Positions 19,675 to 28,960 of a stretch of 64,000 nucleotides of DNA are shown here, piece after piece. Location of the stretch: positions 6,732 to 70,731 of the forward strand of contig VAWY01000053.1 of NCBI GenBank assembly GCA_005888335.1, given 5' to 3'. The stretch's first letter is position 1; each line of letters starts with the position of its first letter. Both the position numbers and the translations under genes were made by a program. The notes under the pieces were generated by a model that searched no databases, had not been told where the DNA came from, and saw only the letters and a list, made by a program, of their open reading frames with translations. This DNA comes from Actinomycetota bacterium (GTDB lineage Bacteria > Actinomycetota > Thermoleophilia > Solirubrobacterales > Solirubrobacteraceae).

Positions 19675-22600
19675 CTAGCGGCTGACAGTGGGCAGGTGAC
19701 CAGCGTCACGCGCGAACATCGCGCCCTCGGTGTCCAGGAGCGGCAGCTTCTCGTCGAGCCATCTCGGCAGCCACCACGTGCGGTGGCCGGCCAGCGTCAT
19801 GATCGAGGGCAGCAGTCCGAGCCGCACGATCGTGGCGTCGATCAGTACGGCGGTCGCGAGCCCGATGCCGAGCTGCTGGATCAGCGAGAACCTCGAGAGC
19901 GCGAATGCGACGAAGACGCCCAGCATGATCGCGGCGGCGCCGGTGACGACGCGCGCGGTCTTCGAGATGCCGAACTTGACCGCCGATGTGTGCGACTGGG
20001 TGCGCACGTATTCCTCACGCATCCGCGTGAGCAGAAAGACCTGGTAGTCGATCGAGAGCGCGAAGGTCACGACGAAGATCCCCGTCACCGTCACCACGTC
20101 GAGCTTCCCCACGCCTCCGAGCGGCGGGTTGTCGCCGACGAAGAGCAGCGTGAGCACTCCGAATGCGGCAGCGACAGTGAGCATGTTGAGCGCGACCGCG
20201 ATCGCGGGCAACACGAGCGAGCGCAGGATCGGGATCAGCGCCAGGTAGGTGACGAGGCAGATCGCGACGATGAGAAGCGGCACGCGCGTACGGTTCACCC
20301 GCGCGAAGTCGGTCAGCTCGGGCGCGGTCCCGCCGACCGGGGCGGCGATGCCGGTCGCGTGCTGGAACCGATGGGTGAGCGTCCGTACCTCGTCGACGAT
20401 GTGATCCTGGCGCGGATCGTTGGTCGGGACGTCCGGCATCACCAGGATGCGCGCCTTGCTCCCGCCGCGCGCGCTGTCGACGAGTCCCGCGATCGCCGCG
20501 CGCTGGTCCGCGCGCGCGCCCTCCAGCCCCGCGGCAATCAGATAACCCGAGCGGAAGAACCCGGGCGAGTCCCGTCCGAGCGTGCCCAGTGTCCGGAGCG
20601 GCTGGAACGGCCCGCTCCGCTGCCGCAGCTGACCGCGGATGGTGTCGATCCTCCTCGAGGCGGCGCTGAGTCCCTGCTGCAGCTGGGTGAGCAGGGGCTT
20701 GGCGCGCGCGCCGCTCGTCTCGAGGAGCTCGCCGCCCGTCGACAGCAGCGACTGCGCCCCGCCCGCCAGCTCGTCCAGTTGAGGTTGGACGGCGGCGACG
20801 CCGTCTCGCGCCTGACCGAGCGCGGCGGCCAGCTCCTGCTGCCCGCCGGCGAGGGTGCTCAGCCCGGGATCCACCAGCCGCCCAGCGCCGTCTGCGATCT
20901 GGTTCATCGCATCGGCGAACTGCCCGGCCTGACGCTCCGCCGCGTCGACCTGCCGGCCCGCCAATTCGGCGCGTGACAGCTCGCCCGCCAGCGCGGCGTC
21001 CAGGCCCGGATAGCTGCCGGCCTGGGCAGCAGTCACCTGCAGGCCGCCGCTGCCGACGACGGCGGCCAGCGCCGCGGATAGGCGGTTCCGCGCCTCCTGA
21101 ACGGCCGGGTCCGACTGCCCGACGCCGGCGCGGTCGAGCGCCGCCAGCGCGTCCCGGAGCTCGCGCTCTGTGGTCTGGATCGGTATGCGCAAGAGGCCGA
21201 TCCGCGCCTGAGCCTCCCGCAACGCGCTCTGCCCGGCCACGATCGTGGGGACCAGGTCGTCGACGTGCTTGCGGATAACGCTCAAGGCTGCGGCCAGGAG
21301 TCGTGCCTTCCCGCTGAGCGTCCGCGTTCCAGCCGCGAGCTCGTGGGCGCCGTCCCGCGCAGCCGTCAATCCGAGCTTCAGCCGCTTCACATCGCCGGTA
21401 CGGCTGCTCGCCGCTGCGAGCATGCCTCGTCCGGAGGCGAGCAGACGGTGTGCGCGCGCGAGGCCGCGGCTGACGTCGGCCGCCTGTCGGCGCGCCTCGC
21501 GCTGCGCGCTGCGGAGCTGACGCGATCGCGATGTGAGCTCGGTCTCGGCGGATGTCACTTCGCGTCGGGACCCGGCGATCAACTTGGGTGCCCCGCCGAC
21601 CTCCGCCGTCGCGTCTGCGATCAGCCCGGGTCCGGTTACGGCCCTGATCAGCGGCAGCTTCCCGATCTGCCGCTCGAGGTTCCCGATCGCCGCGAGCCGC
21701 CCGGGGTCGAGCAGCGTGCCGCGCGGCGCCGCGAGCGCGATGTCGATCTCCGGGCCGAAGTGCGCCCTACGCAATGCCTTGAAGGCGGCGAGACCGTCGC
21801 TGTCCTTCGGGAGCACGCGTGGATCCGCCGGGGTTGTCGCCAGTCGCAGCACCGGAGACGCGCCCAGCAGCAGCAGGGCCACGAGCAGGCCGGTGGCGAG
21901 CGCGGCGCGACGGGTCACCCGGCTCACGATGCGGGAGATCGCGCCTCCGTCGCTGCTGGGCGCCCCGCCGATCTGCCACTTGTTGATCCGATGGCCGAGC
22001 AGGCTCGTCGCGGCCGGCGCGACGAGGATCGCGCCGAGCATGCTGAGGACGGTCACAACGCTCATCCCGACCGCCATCGACAGCAGGACCGTGCCCGGGG
22101 ATAGGAAGAACGCGACGACGGTGATCGTCAGCAGCACCACGCCGGCGAAGTTCGCTGTTCGCCCCGCCGTGTTCGCCGCAATCGACGCCGCCTGTCTGGG
22201 AGGGTGGCCTTCCGCAAGGCTCGCGCGGAAGCGCGTGACGATCAGCAGCGAGTAGTCGACGCCCAATGCGAGCCCGAGCATCGAGGCTGCGCTCAATGCG
22301 ACGGCGTCGAGCTTGGTGAACTCGAGGATCACCGAGATCAGCCCCAAGCCAGTGACGACCGTGCCCGCCGCGATGGACAGCGGCACACCCGCGGCCACCG
22401 GACTCCGGAACACGAGCAGCAGAACGAGGATCAAGATCGGCGCTGCGATCAGCTCGCCCGCGTGCAGCGCCTCGATCGACGACTTGTTGACTTCGCTGCC
22501 CAGCGACGGGATGCCCGCGAGGTAAGCACGGACCGGCGGGTGCACGCGCGCTCGGACGAAGTCCTCGAGCGGCCCGATGATCGTGTTGATGTTGCCACCG

Positions 22601-22977
22601 GGCGGGACCCGCACGTCGATGCTGATCGCCGCCTGCCGCGGGCTCGGCCGCAGCGTCTTCACCTGCTTGGCCCTGGGACTCCACACAGATATCGCGCGGG
22701 TCCCGGCGCGGCGCCCGAGCGCTGCGGCAAGCCGGGGGCCCTGGCGATCGATCTCGCGCGCGGGCCCGACCAAAAGGACGATCAGCTCCTCGTTGAAGCT
22801 CCCCTGACGCACATCCCGCCAGTGGGAGGACTCCGTGCCGGGAATGAACAGCAGCGAGGGCTGCACCTTGCCTTCGACGCCGCGGCCGATGAGCCCGAAC
22901 GCCACGACGACGACGATCCAGCCCACGAGCACCCACACGGCGTGACGAACGGCGAAGCGGGCGACCGGTGTGATCAC
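19675..22977 (-). CDS. MMPL/RND-family transporter
   Basis: A 1100-residue membrane protein with the duplicated RND layout: one N-terminal membrane helix, an extracytoplasmic domain, five to six helices (about 170-370), a long soluble region, and a second helix set (about 920-1070). The segment SAASMLGLALGVDYSLLIVT and its second-half counterpart FALSIDYQVFLLTRMREEYV are the characteristic MMPL motifs. The large central soluble part contains an extended Ala/Arg/Glu coiled coil (about 465-800), longer than in classic MmpL proteins. It probably exports lipids or hydrophobic compounds using the proton gradient. It is divergent from the Crp/Fnr gene. Confidence 0.9.
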   Translation of the reverse strand: MITPVARFAVRHAVWVLVGWIVVVVAFGLIGRGVEGKVQPSLLFIPGTESSHWRDVRQGSFNEELIVLLVGPAREIDRQGPRLAAALGRRAGTRAISVWSPRAKQVKTLRPSPRQAAISIDVRVPPGGNINTIIGPLEDFVRARVHPPVRAYLAGIPSLGSEVNKSSIEALHAGELIAAPILILVLLLVFRSPVAAGVPLSIAAGTVVTGLGLISVILEFTKLDAVALSAASMLGLALGVDYSLLIVTRFRASLAEGHPPRQAASIAANTAGRTANFAGVVLLTITVVAFFLSPGTVLLSMAVGMSVVTVLSMLGAILVAPAATSLLGHRINKWQIGGAPSSDGGAISRIVSRVTRRAALATGLLVALLLLGASPVLRLATTPADPRVLPKDSDGLAAFKALRRAHFGPEIDIALAAPRGTLLDPGRLAAIGNLERQIGKLPLIRAVTGPGLIADATAEVGGAPKLIAGSRREVTSAETELTSRSRQLRSAQREARRQAADVSRGLARAHRLLASGRGMLAAASSRTGDVKRLKLGLTAARDGAHELAAGTRTLSGKARLLAAALSVIRKHVDDLVPTIVAGQSALREAQARIGLLRIPIQTTERELRDALAALDRAGVGQSDPAVQEARNRLSAALAAVVGSGGLQVTAAQAGSYPGLDAALAGELSRAELAGRQVDAAERQAGQFADAMNQIADGAGRLVDPGLSTLAGGQQELAAALGQARDGVAAVQPQLDELAGGAQSLLSTGGELLETSGARAKPLLTQLQQGLSAASRRIDTIRGQLRQRSGPFQPLRTLGTLGRDSPGFFRSGYLIAAGLEGARADQRAAIAGLVDSARGGSKARILVMPDVPTNDPRQDHIVDEVRTLTHRFQHATGIAAPVGGTAPELTDFARVNRTRVPLLIVAICLVTYLALIPILRSLVLPAIAVALNMLTVAAAFGVLTLLFVGDNPPLGGVGKLDVVTVTGIFVVTFALSIDYQVFLLTRMREEYVRTQSHTSAVKFGISKTARVVTGAAAIMLGVFVAFALSRFSLIQQLGIGLATAVLIDATIVRLGLLPSIMTLAGHRTWWLPRWLDEKLPLLDTEGAMFARDAGHLPTVSR

Positions 22978-23137
22978 CCGTCAGGCCTCGCAATCCGTCG
23001 CGCTGGTGCACGGGGCCACCGATATTCCTCCGTTGATCGTGGGGCGGTCCAGAAAGCGGCCGGTGCTTCGTCGACACTAACTCGTGCCCACCGGTCCCGC
23101 CACCGGGTTAGGATCGCCCGGAAGGGATTCGCCCATC

Positions 23138-23833
23138 TTGAGCCTCCCGCATGACACGGTCGTCGCGCTGCTCGACGAGCTCGACTTGTTCGCGTCGCTG
23201 GCGGACGACGAGATCGACGCCCTCGCCCGCAAGGTGGAGACGGTCAACTGGCAGGCGGGCGCCATCGTCTTCGAGGAGGGCGACCGCGGCGACGCCTGCT
23301 ACGTGGTCTACAGCGGACAGGTCAAGGTGATGCGACGCCTCGTCGACGGCCAGCCGATCACACTCGCCCAGGTCGGGCATGGCGCGATGGTCGGCGAGCT
23401 GGCGATGTTCGCGCGCCACCACCGCACGGCAACGTTGCAGGCGGTCGAGCCGACCACCGCGATCGCTATCTCGCACGAGGATCTGATGGAGATCCTGCGC
23501 GGCAATGCAGAGGCCGCGATCAGCATGGCCGTTCACGTGGCCGGGCTCCTGGAACGGGCGCAGAACCGCGCGTTCGCAAGCACGACCTCCACCGTCAACG
23601 GCCGCATCCTGGCGACTCTGCTCGCGCAGGTCGAGGCGCGACAGATCCGCCACCCGGGCGAAAAGGATCTCGAGCTCGTGGGCAGCACGAGCGACCTCGC
23701 ACGGCTTGCCGGAGCGCAGAAGGCTGACACTGCACGCGTGCTGCACTGGCTCGAGAACGAGGGGGTCATCCGCCTCAAGCGGGGCCGGATCATCGTCCGT
23801 TCGCCGGACGCACTCAGAGGACATCTCGGCTGA
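23138..23833 (+). CDS. Crp/Fnr-family transcriptional regulator
   Basis: About 231 residues. A cyclic-nucleotide-binding beta-barrel (YSGQVKVMRR, GHGAMVGELAMFARHHRTAT) is followed by a dimer helix and a C-terminal winged helix (GSTSDLARLAGAQKADTARV). The TTG at 23138 is chosen because family proteins begin close to the HDTVVALLDELDLF segment and AAGGGA lies upstream; an in-frame GTG at 23084 would add 18 residues without a ribosome-binding site. The conserved GELAMF motif suggests cAMP-like ligand binding. Divergent to the MMPL exporter, which it may regulate. Confidence 0.85.
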   Translation: MSLPHDTVVALLDELDLFASLADDEIDALARKVETVNWQAGAIVFEEGDRGDACYVVYSGQVKVMRRLVDGQPITLAQVGHGAMVGELAMFARHHRTATLQAVEPTTAIAISHEDLMEILRGNAEAAISMAVHVAGLLERAQNRAFASTTSTVNGRILATLLAQVEARQIRHPGEKDLELVGSTSDLARLAGAQKADTARVLHWLENEGVIRLKRGRIIVRSPDALRGHLG

Positions 23834-23865
23834 ACAGGGGCTGCCTAGCCGCGTGCGCCTGCCTC

Positions 23866-24777
23866 GTGTTGACGCTGTCCGCAGGCGCCGCCGGCGCGCT
23901 CGCGCAGCAGTCGCCGCCGCTCGCGCTCGACCCGAGCGCCGCCGGGCAGGGCACGGCGCTGCTGATCGCGGCTGACGAGTCGGCGCTGTCGTCGAACGGT
24001 CAGTCGGCGGAGTCGATCACGTTCGCCCTCCCGCGGGGAATGCGCGTCGATACCGTGGCGCGCGAGCAACTCTGCGCGGAAGATCAGGCAGCGCGCTCGG
24101 CCTGTCCGGCGTCGAGCCAGATCGGCTTCGGCCGCTTCGTCGTCGCCGTACGGGGTTACCTGTTCGGGGGCGGAGAGGCCGAGCTGGCGTGGTCGATCGA
24201 TGCCTACCTGGGACGATCACTTCGGCGGGGGGACACGGCATCGGTCGTGCTGACCGGCAACCTCCTTGGCGCAGCCAGCGTCGCCGCTCTCCTTGAACCG
24301 GCACTCGGTACGAGCGTCCCGACCACGGTGACGACGGTCGGCCGGCTCGTCCGCCCGGCATCCGGCGCGTACGGCATCGAGCTTCGCTTCCCGACGCTGC
24401 CCGTCCGGCTCGAGGTCGCGGCGCCCATCACGGCCACGCCCGCCCGGCTGGAGCTCGCGCTCAGTGCCGTCCGTCGCATCCGCCAGAACTTCATTCGCCA
24501 CATCAGGATCAGGACGCCCTCCGGCTACGAAGTCCGGAAGATCCGCGACCACCGGCTGATCGGCCACTACCTGCTGCGCACGCCACGGAGCTGCAACGGC
24601 TCGTGGACCTCCGAGCTCCGCGTCGGTTTTCCCGGCACGGTGAAGCGCACGGCAAGCCCGATCGCATGCTCGAAGAACGGCAGCGCCGGTGCCAGCCGCA
24701 GCGCGCCGTCGACCCCAACCGCGGCGCGGTCGCGATCGGTCACCCGCTCGGGTCGTCGGGCACGCGCTACGTCCTGA
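23866..24777 (+). CDS. Exported hypothetical protein, C-terminus altered
   Basis: The frame encodes a signal peptide-like start (MLTLSAGAAGALAQ, with further hydrophobic codons upstream as far as a CTG at 23830 that overlaps the Crp stop) and a beta-rich domain with two cysteine pairs (LCAEDQAARSAC, and SCNG...IACS). About 275 residues look coherent; the last 25 become Ser/Arg/Thr-rich exactly where a thiolase fragment begins in another frame. I infer that the original 3' end was lost by recombination. The family resembles secreted actinobacterial proteins with a repeated CPASSQIG-type motif; function unknown. Confidence 0.55.
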   Translation: MLTLSAGAAGALAQQSPPLALDPSAAGQGTALLIAADESALSSNGQSAESITFALPRGMRVDTVAREQLCAEDQAARSACPASSQIGFGRFVVAVRGYLFGGGEAELAWSIDAYLGRSLRRGDTASVVLTGNLLGAASVAALLEPALGTSVPTTVTTVGRLVRPASGAYGIELRFPTLPVRLEVAAPITATPARLELALSAVRRIRQNFIRHIRIRTPSGYEVRKIRDHRLIGHYLLRTPRSCNGSWTSELRVGFPGTVKRTASPIACSKNGSAGASRSAPSTPTAARSRSVTRSGRRARATS

Positions 24778-24818
24778 CGCTGGCGACCCGAGCTCGCCTG
24801 CGCGACGCCCGGTACGGG
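24699..24818 (+). pseudogene. Thiolase C-terminal relic
   Basis: In a frame different from the preceding gene, VDPNRGAVAIGHPLGSSG is followed by TRYVLTLATRARLRDARYG. This is the GHPxGxSG active-site block of acetyl-CoA acetyltransferases with the conserved helix after it. Only about 40 residues remain; the final CxGxGxG catalytic cysteine block is missing. Confidence 0.6.
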
Positions 24819-24982
24819 TCTTCCTGGTCGTCCTCGTGGGCGAGCGGTCGAGTCCCGGACGACGGCTTCGACGACAGGCGTCGACCTGTACTCCGGCGGG
24901 GCGGCCACCCTGCGCTCCTCGTCGGAGGCATGCGCCCGCGGCTCCGCCGGCGCGGCACTCACGCGGCTGCGGCGTCGCGGCG

Positions 24983-25078
24983 GCAGTGTTCCCGAGCGGT
25001 CCCGAGCGCGCCCTCTACAACAACGTGGCGCTCACAGGTCTGCACGCTGTGGCCCGCCACCGCTGCGAGCTCATCGCG
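24983..25078 (+). pseudogene. Possible GNAT acetyltransferase N-terminal relic
   Basis: The frame reads VFPSGPERALYNNVALTGL, resembling the start region of some actinobacterial GNAT-type proteins, then loses similarity. It has no start codon and no acetyl-CoA-binding motif. With the thiolase relic it makes 24.69-25.14 kb a debris zone. The family call is weak. Confidence 0.25.
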
Positions 25079-25145
25079 AGCCGGACGCGCGGGATTCGGA
25101 TCCTGGCGGTGCGATTGTCGAACACGCTCGTAGTAGGGTCCGCGC

Positions 25146-26408
25146 ATGAGCGCAGAACGGGGTCTCGACGTCGTCGTCTACGGTGCCACCGGCTTCGTCG
25201 GCAGGCTGACCGCGGAGTACCTCGCGCGCAGCGCGCCGCCGGAGGTGCGGATCGGCCTCGGGGGCCGGTCGCAGTCCAAACTCGAGCAGGTGCGCTCCTC
25301 GCTCGGCGCGCGCGCCGCCGACTGGCCGCTCGTCGTCGCGGACTCGTCCGACGCCGGGGCGATCGAGCAGCTCGCGAACGCGACGCGGGTCGTCGTGACG
25401 ACGGTCGGCCCGTACGCGAAGTACGGCATGCCGCTGGTCGAGGCGTGCGCCCGCGCCGGCACGGACTACGCCGACCTCACCGGCGAGGTCCTGTTCATCC
25501 GCGACACCATCGACCGCTTCCACGACGTCGCCAAGGCGTCGGGCGCGCGGATCGTCCACGGGTGCGGCTTTGACTCGATCCCCGGCGACCTCGGCGTGCT
25601 CCTGCTCCACGAGGCGGCGGGCGAGCTCGGCGAGACGACGCTCGTCGTGACCGCGCTGAAGGGCGGCCCGAGCGGCGGGACGATCGACTCCGTGCGCGGG
25701 CAGATCGATGAGATGCGCGGCAACCCGGCGCGCGCGCGGATCGCCGGCGATGCGTACGCGCTGTCGCCCGACCGCGCGGCCGAGCCGCAGCTGGGCGACG
25801 AGAGCGACCTGCGCATGCCCGAGTACTCCCCCGAGCTCAGGCGGTGGCTCGGCCCGTTCGTCATGGCGGCGATCAACACGCGCCAGGTCCGCCGCTCGAA
25901 CGCGCTGCAGAGCTGGGCCTACGGCCGGCAGTTCAAGTACCGCGAGGTCATGGGCTTCGCCGGCGGCCTCGCCGGCCGCGCGCAGGCGACCGCGGTCGCG
26001 CTCGGGACGGGCGCGCTGTTCGCCGGGTTGTCGTTCGCGCCCACGCGCTCGGTGCTCGACCGCGTGCTGCCGAAGCCGGGCGAGGGCCCGTCGGAGGAGG
26101 CGCGGCGCAAGGGCTTCTTCAAGGTCGAGATTCACACCCGGACGCCGTCGGGCGAGCGGTGGGTCTGCCGCGAGGTCGCGCAGGGCGACCCCGGCTACGC
26201 GGCCACGGCGGTGATGCTCGGCGAGAGCGCGCTGGCGCTCGCGCTGGACCGCGACCGGCTGCCGGACGCCGCCGGCGTGCTGACTCCGGCGACCGCGATC
26301 GGCAGCGTGCTCGCCGACCGGCTGCGCGCGGCCGGGCAGACGTGGGAGGTCGAGCGCCTCGGCGCCGGCGCCGCGACCACGACGGCGCAGCCGGTCAGCG
26401 CGGCGTGA
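25146..26408 (+). CDS. Saccharopine dehydrogenase-like / trans-acting enoyl reductase family protein
   Basis: A 420-residue protein with an N-terminal Rossmann domain (VVVYGATGFVGRLTAEYLA, residues 9-27), the conserved GPYAKYGMPLVEACARAGTD block (about 94-113) and GCGFDSIPGDLG (about 139-150). These features mark the saccharopine dehydrogenase-like family that includes mycobacterial trans-acting enoyl reductases of lipid synthesis. Lysine metabolism is unlikely. Substrate is unknown. Its stop overlaps the GTG of a small partner gene. Confidence 0.85.
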   Translation: MSAERGLDVVVYGATGFVGRLTAEYLARSAPPEVRIGLGGRSQSKLEQVRSSLGARAADWPLVVADSSDAGAIEQLANATRVVVTTVGPYAKYGMPLVEACARAGTDYADLTGEVLFIRDTIDRFHDVAKASGARIVHGCGFDSIPGDLGVLLLHEAAGELGETTLVVTALKGGPSGGTIDSVRGQIDEMRGNPARARIAGDAYALSPDRAAEPQLGDESDLRMPEYSPELRRWLGPFVMAAINTRQVRRSNALQSWAYGRQFKYREVMGFAGGLAGRAQATAVALGTGALFAGLSFAPTRSVLDRVLPKPGEGPSEEARRKGFFKVEIHTRTPSGERWVCREVAQGDPGYAATAVMLGESALALALDRDRLPDAAGVLTPATAIGSVLADRLRAAGQTWEVERLGAGAATTTAQPVSAA

Positions 26409-26593
26409 CGCCGGACGACGCTCCCGTCGAGGTCTTCGCCCTCGACGCTCTCGCACGGCTCGCGACGGAGGCCGGCGATGCCGCCAGGGCCCGCGACCTG
26501 CACCAGGCGGCCGACCAGCGCATGGACCGTGCGTCGCACTTCATCACCGAGCGCGACCGGACCGACGCGGCTTGTGTCAGGCAACCGGCCTGA
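26405..26593 (+). CDS. Small protein translationally coupled to the reductase
   Basis: GTG at 26405 overlaps the previous TGA. The 62-residue product (VEVFALDALARLATEAGDAA, then RDLHQAADQRMDRASHFITE) is two amphipathic helices, with no cysteines or signal. The coupling and protein-like sequence support a real gene, perhaps a partner of the reductase. Its end overlaps the broken EamA gene on the other strand. Confidence 0.5.
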   Translation: MTPDDAPVEVFALDALARLATEAGDAARARDLHQAADQRMDRASHFITERDRTDAACVRQPA

Positions 26594-26806
26594 CCAGGCG
26601 CTCACCGCGCTCGTGCGCCACGACGAAGGCCAGCAGGCCCCCATCACCATGGCGATGCCCGCGATCTGCCGGTTGATGACGACCTCGTCGAGCAGCAGGA
26701 ACGACCACACGACCGCGAGCGCCGGATGCGCGACCTGCGCGATCCCGATCGTGCCGATCTGGATCGTCTCCGGTCCACCGGTGGTCGCCACGTGGGTGCG
26801 GGACAT
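26577..26806 (-). pseudogene. EamA/DMT transporter relic with frameshift
   Basis: The fragment IGTIGIAQVAHPALAVVWSF with LLLDEVV and IAGIAMVMG is the last two membrane helices of an EamA-family exporter. After the G-run near 26640 the frame shifts; reading one base over gives GLLAFVVAHERGERLVRPVA and a stop, the expected natural end. The first 200 or so residues are missing, replaced by a short unrelated start MSRTHVATTGGPE with a good GGAG ribosome-binding site. Confidence 0.6.
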
Positions 26807-26819
26807 CGAGACTCCTTTG

Positions 26820-28274
26820 CTAGCCGCTGACGTTGTAGGCGCCTTGGCGAGGGTCACGCGTCCGTCGCCAGAACTCGATCGTCGATCCCGGCCAGAGCAG
26901 CGTGTTGCGGCGAGTGATCGGATCCTGGTACCAGCTGCGGCAGCCTCCGCCCTGCCACACGGTGTTCTGGAGCCGGGACTGCAGGTCCTCGTTGAACTCG
27001 CGCTGCGCCTCGCGACGCACCTCGACCGTCCGCGCGCCGGCCCGCAGCCTCCGCAACCGCCCCGCGATGAGCCTCACCTGCGCCTCGATCATGAAGATCT
27101 GCGAGTTGTGCCCGAGGCCGGAGTTCGGGCCGGTCATCAGGAACAGGTTCGGAAACCCGGCCACCATCGTCCCGAGGTACGCCTCCATCCCACCGCGCCA
27201 GCCGTCGGTCAAGGTCCGCGCGTCGGGCCCCGTGATGGGCACCCTTCCGAGCGCATCCTGGGCCGCGAACCCGGTGCCGAAAACGATGACGTCGGCACCA
27301 TGTCGAGTTCCCGCCTCGGTTAGCACGGCGTCGCGGGTGACGTGCGCGATCGGCGATGTCTCGAGAGCTACGTCGTCGCGCTGAAGCGTCGGGTACCAGT
27401 CGCTCGAGATGAGCAGCCGTTTGCAACCGATCGCGTAGTCGGGCGTCAAGAGCGCGCGCAGCGCTCGGTCTCGGACCTGGTGCTCGAGATGGGCGCGCGC
27501 GAGGCGCTCCGTCTCGGGCATCGCGCCGCTGGGGCCTTGAAAGCCCTGCGCGCGAGCTTCGTGGATCCAGAACAGGCGCGTTCGCAGGAGCCGCCGATAG
27601 GCGGGAAGCAGCTCGAGGAGCCGACGCTCCCGCGGGGTGAAGGGACGATCGGCCTTCGGCACGATCCACGGTGGCGTTCGCTGGAACACGGTGATCTCGG
27701 CTGCACGCCCCGCGATCGCGGGCACGAGCTGTACCGCGCTCGCGCCCGTCCCGATGACCGCCACGCGCTGGCCCGAGAGGGCGATCTCATCGTCCCACTC
27801 CGCCGTGTGCAGGCAAGGCCCGGCGAAGTCCGCCAGGCCCGGCAGGTCTGGACGCGCGGGTACGTGCAACGCTCCGATCGCTGAGACGAGCGCATCGGCC
27901 CACACGACGGAGCCGTCCTCGCAGGTCACTTCCCATCGGCCGTCGGACCACTGCGCGCCGGACACGGTCACGCCGAAGCGGACGTCGGCCAGCACGCCCG
28001 AGCGCTCGGCGAAGCGCTCGAGGTAGTCGAGGATCTCGGCCTGCCCGGCGAACAGTCGCGACCAGCGACCGCTCTGCGCGAACGAGTAGGAGTACAGCGG
28101 TGCGGGGATGTCGCAGCAGCAGCCCGGGTAGGTGTTCTCGCGCCAGGTCCCGCCGACGCGCTCGGCACGTTCGAGGACGGTGACGTCGATGCCGCGCGTG
28201 CGTCGTAGTCGGTCGGCGACGCAGAGCCCGCTGACGCCGGCGCCAATCACCACGACGCGCACGGTGCGCTTCAT
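26820..28274 (-). CDS. Flavin-containing monooxygenase (Baeyer-Villiger type)
   Basis: A 484-residue FAD/NADPH enzyme. FAD-binding GAGVSG is near residue 11, the BVMO fingerprint FxGxxxHxxxW appears as FAGPCLHTAEW (about 150-160), and the second dinucleotide motif GTGASA is near 175. It would insert oxygen into a ketone or oxidise a soft nucleophile. Third gene of an operon with an acyl-CoA ligase and an SDR (ATGA overlap with the SDR), which suggests oxidation of an alcohol to a ketone by the SDR followed by this step. Confidence 0.88.
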   Translation of the reverse strand: MKRTVRVVVIGAGVSGLCVADRLRRTRGIDVTVLERAERVGGTWRENTYPGCCCDIPAPLYSYSFAQSGRWSRLFAGQAEILDYLERFAERSGVLADVRFGVTVSGAQWSDGRWEVTCEDGSVVWADALVSAIGALHVPARPDLPGLADFAGPCLHTAEWDDEIALSGQRVAVIGTGASAVQLVPAIAGRAAEITVFQRTPPWIVPKADRPFTPRERRLLELLPAYRRLLRTRLFWIHEARAQGFQGPSGAMPETERLARAHLEHQVRDRALRALLTPDYAIGCKRLLISSDWYPTLQRDDVALETSPIAHVTRDAVLTEAGTRHGADVIVFGTGFAAQDALGRVPITGPDARTLTDGWRGGMEAYLGTMVAGFPNLFLMTGPNSGLGHNSQIFMIEAQVRLIAGRLRRLRAGARTVEVRREAQREFNEDLQSRLQNTVWQGGGCRSWYQDPITRRNTLLWPGSTIEFWRRTRDPRQGAYNVSG

Positions 28275-28960
28275 CGCGTGCTCCCGAGCGTCGCGTGCTG
28301 CAAGCCCAGGCCGCCGTCGATCCGGACGTCCTGGCCGGTGATGTAGGCGGCCTGCTCGGTGGCCAGGTATCCAACGAGCGAAGCCACCTCAGCAGGCTCG
28401 GCCGCCCGCCGCATCGGCAACTCATCAATCACCCGCTCGAGGACGGCATCGGGCATGCCGAGCACCTTTGGCGTGGCGATGAGCCCTGGGAGAACGGCGT
28501 TTGCGGTGATCCCGCGTCCGACGCCCTCGACGGCCAGCGTCTTGACCATGCCAAGGAGCCCGGCCTTGGACGCGCTGTAGGCGACCTGCCCTGCGAGACC
28601 GAGCTGTGCGGCGGCACTTGCCACCACGACGATGCGGCCCCAGCCGCGGTCGAGCATGCCCGGCAGGCAAGCTTGGACCGCCCGAAACGCGCCCGTCAGG
28701 TTGACGTCGATGTCGCGCGACCATTGCTCGCCGCTCATCGCGTGAGCCGGCGCGATTGTGTCGACGACCGCCGCGTTGGAGATGCAGATGTCGACGTCGA
28801 TGCCGTCGAGGTCCGGCACCTCATCACGGAGGTCCGCGACGATGTCGCAGTCGCCCGCCAGGTCGAGTGTGACGACGCGGTGACCGTCCTCCGTCAGACG
28901 CGCGACGATCGCGCGTCCGAGACCCCCGGCCGCGCCGGTGACGAGTGCCGTACGACTCAC
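28271..28960 (-). CDS. Short-chain dehydrogenase/reductase
   Basis: A 229-residue classical SDR. The cofactor motif TGAAGGLGRA is at 8-17, the NAAV motif follows, and the active site is YSASK with an upstream VASAAAQ serine. The start is the GTG at 28960, which overlaps the stop of the ligase gene (GTGA); a longer reading from 29077 would lie inside that gene. It probably oxidises a hydroxyl for the monooxygenase encoded next. Confidence 0.9.
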   Translation of the reverse strand: MSRTALVTGAAGGLGRAIVARLTEDGHRVVTLDLAGDCDIVADLRDEVPDLDGIDVDICISNAAVVDTIAPAHAMSGEQWSRDIDVNLTGAFRAVQACLPGMLDRGWGRIVVVASAAAQLGLAGQVAYSASKAGLLGMVKTLAVEGVGRGITANAVLPGLIATPKVLGMPDAVLERVIDELPMRRAAEPAEVASLVGYLATEQAAYITGQDVRIDGGLGLQHATLGSTR

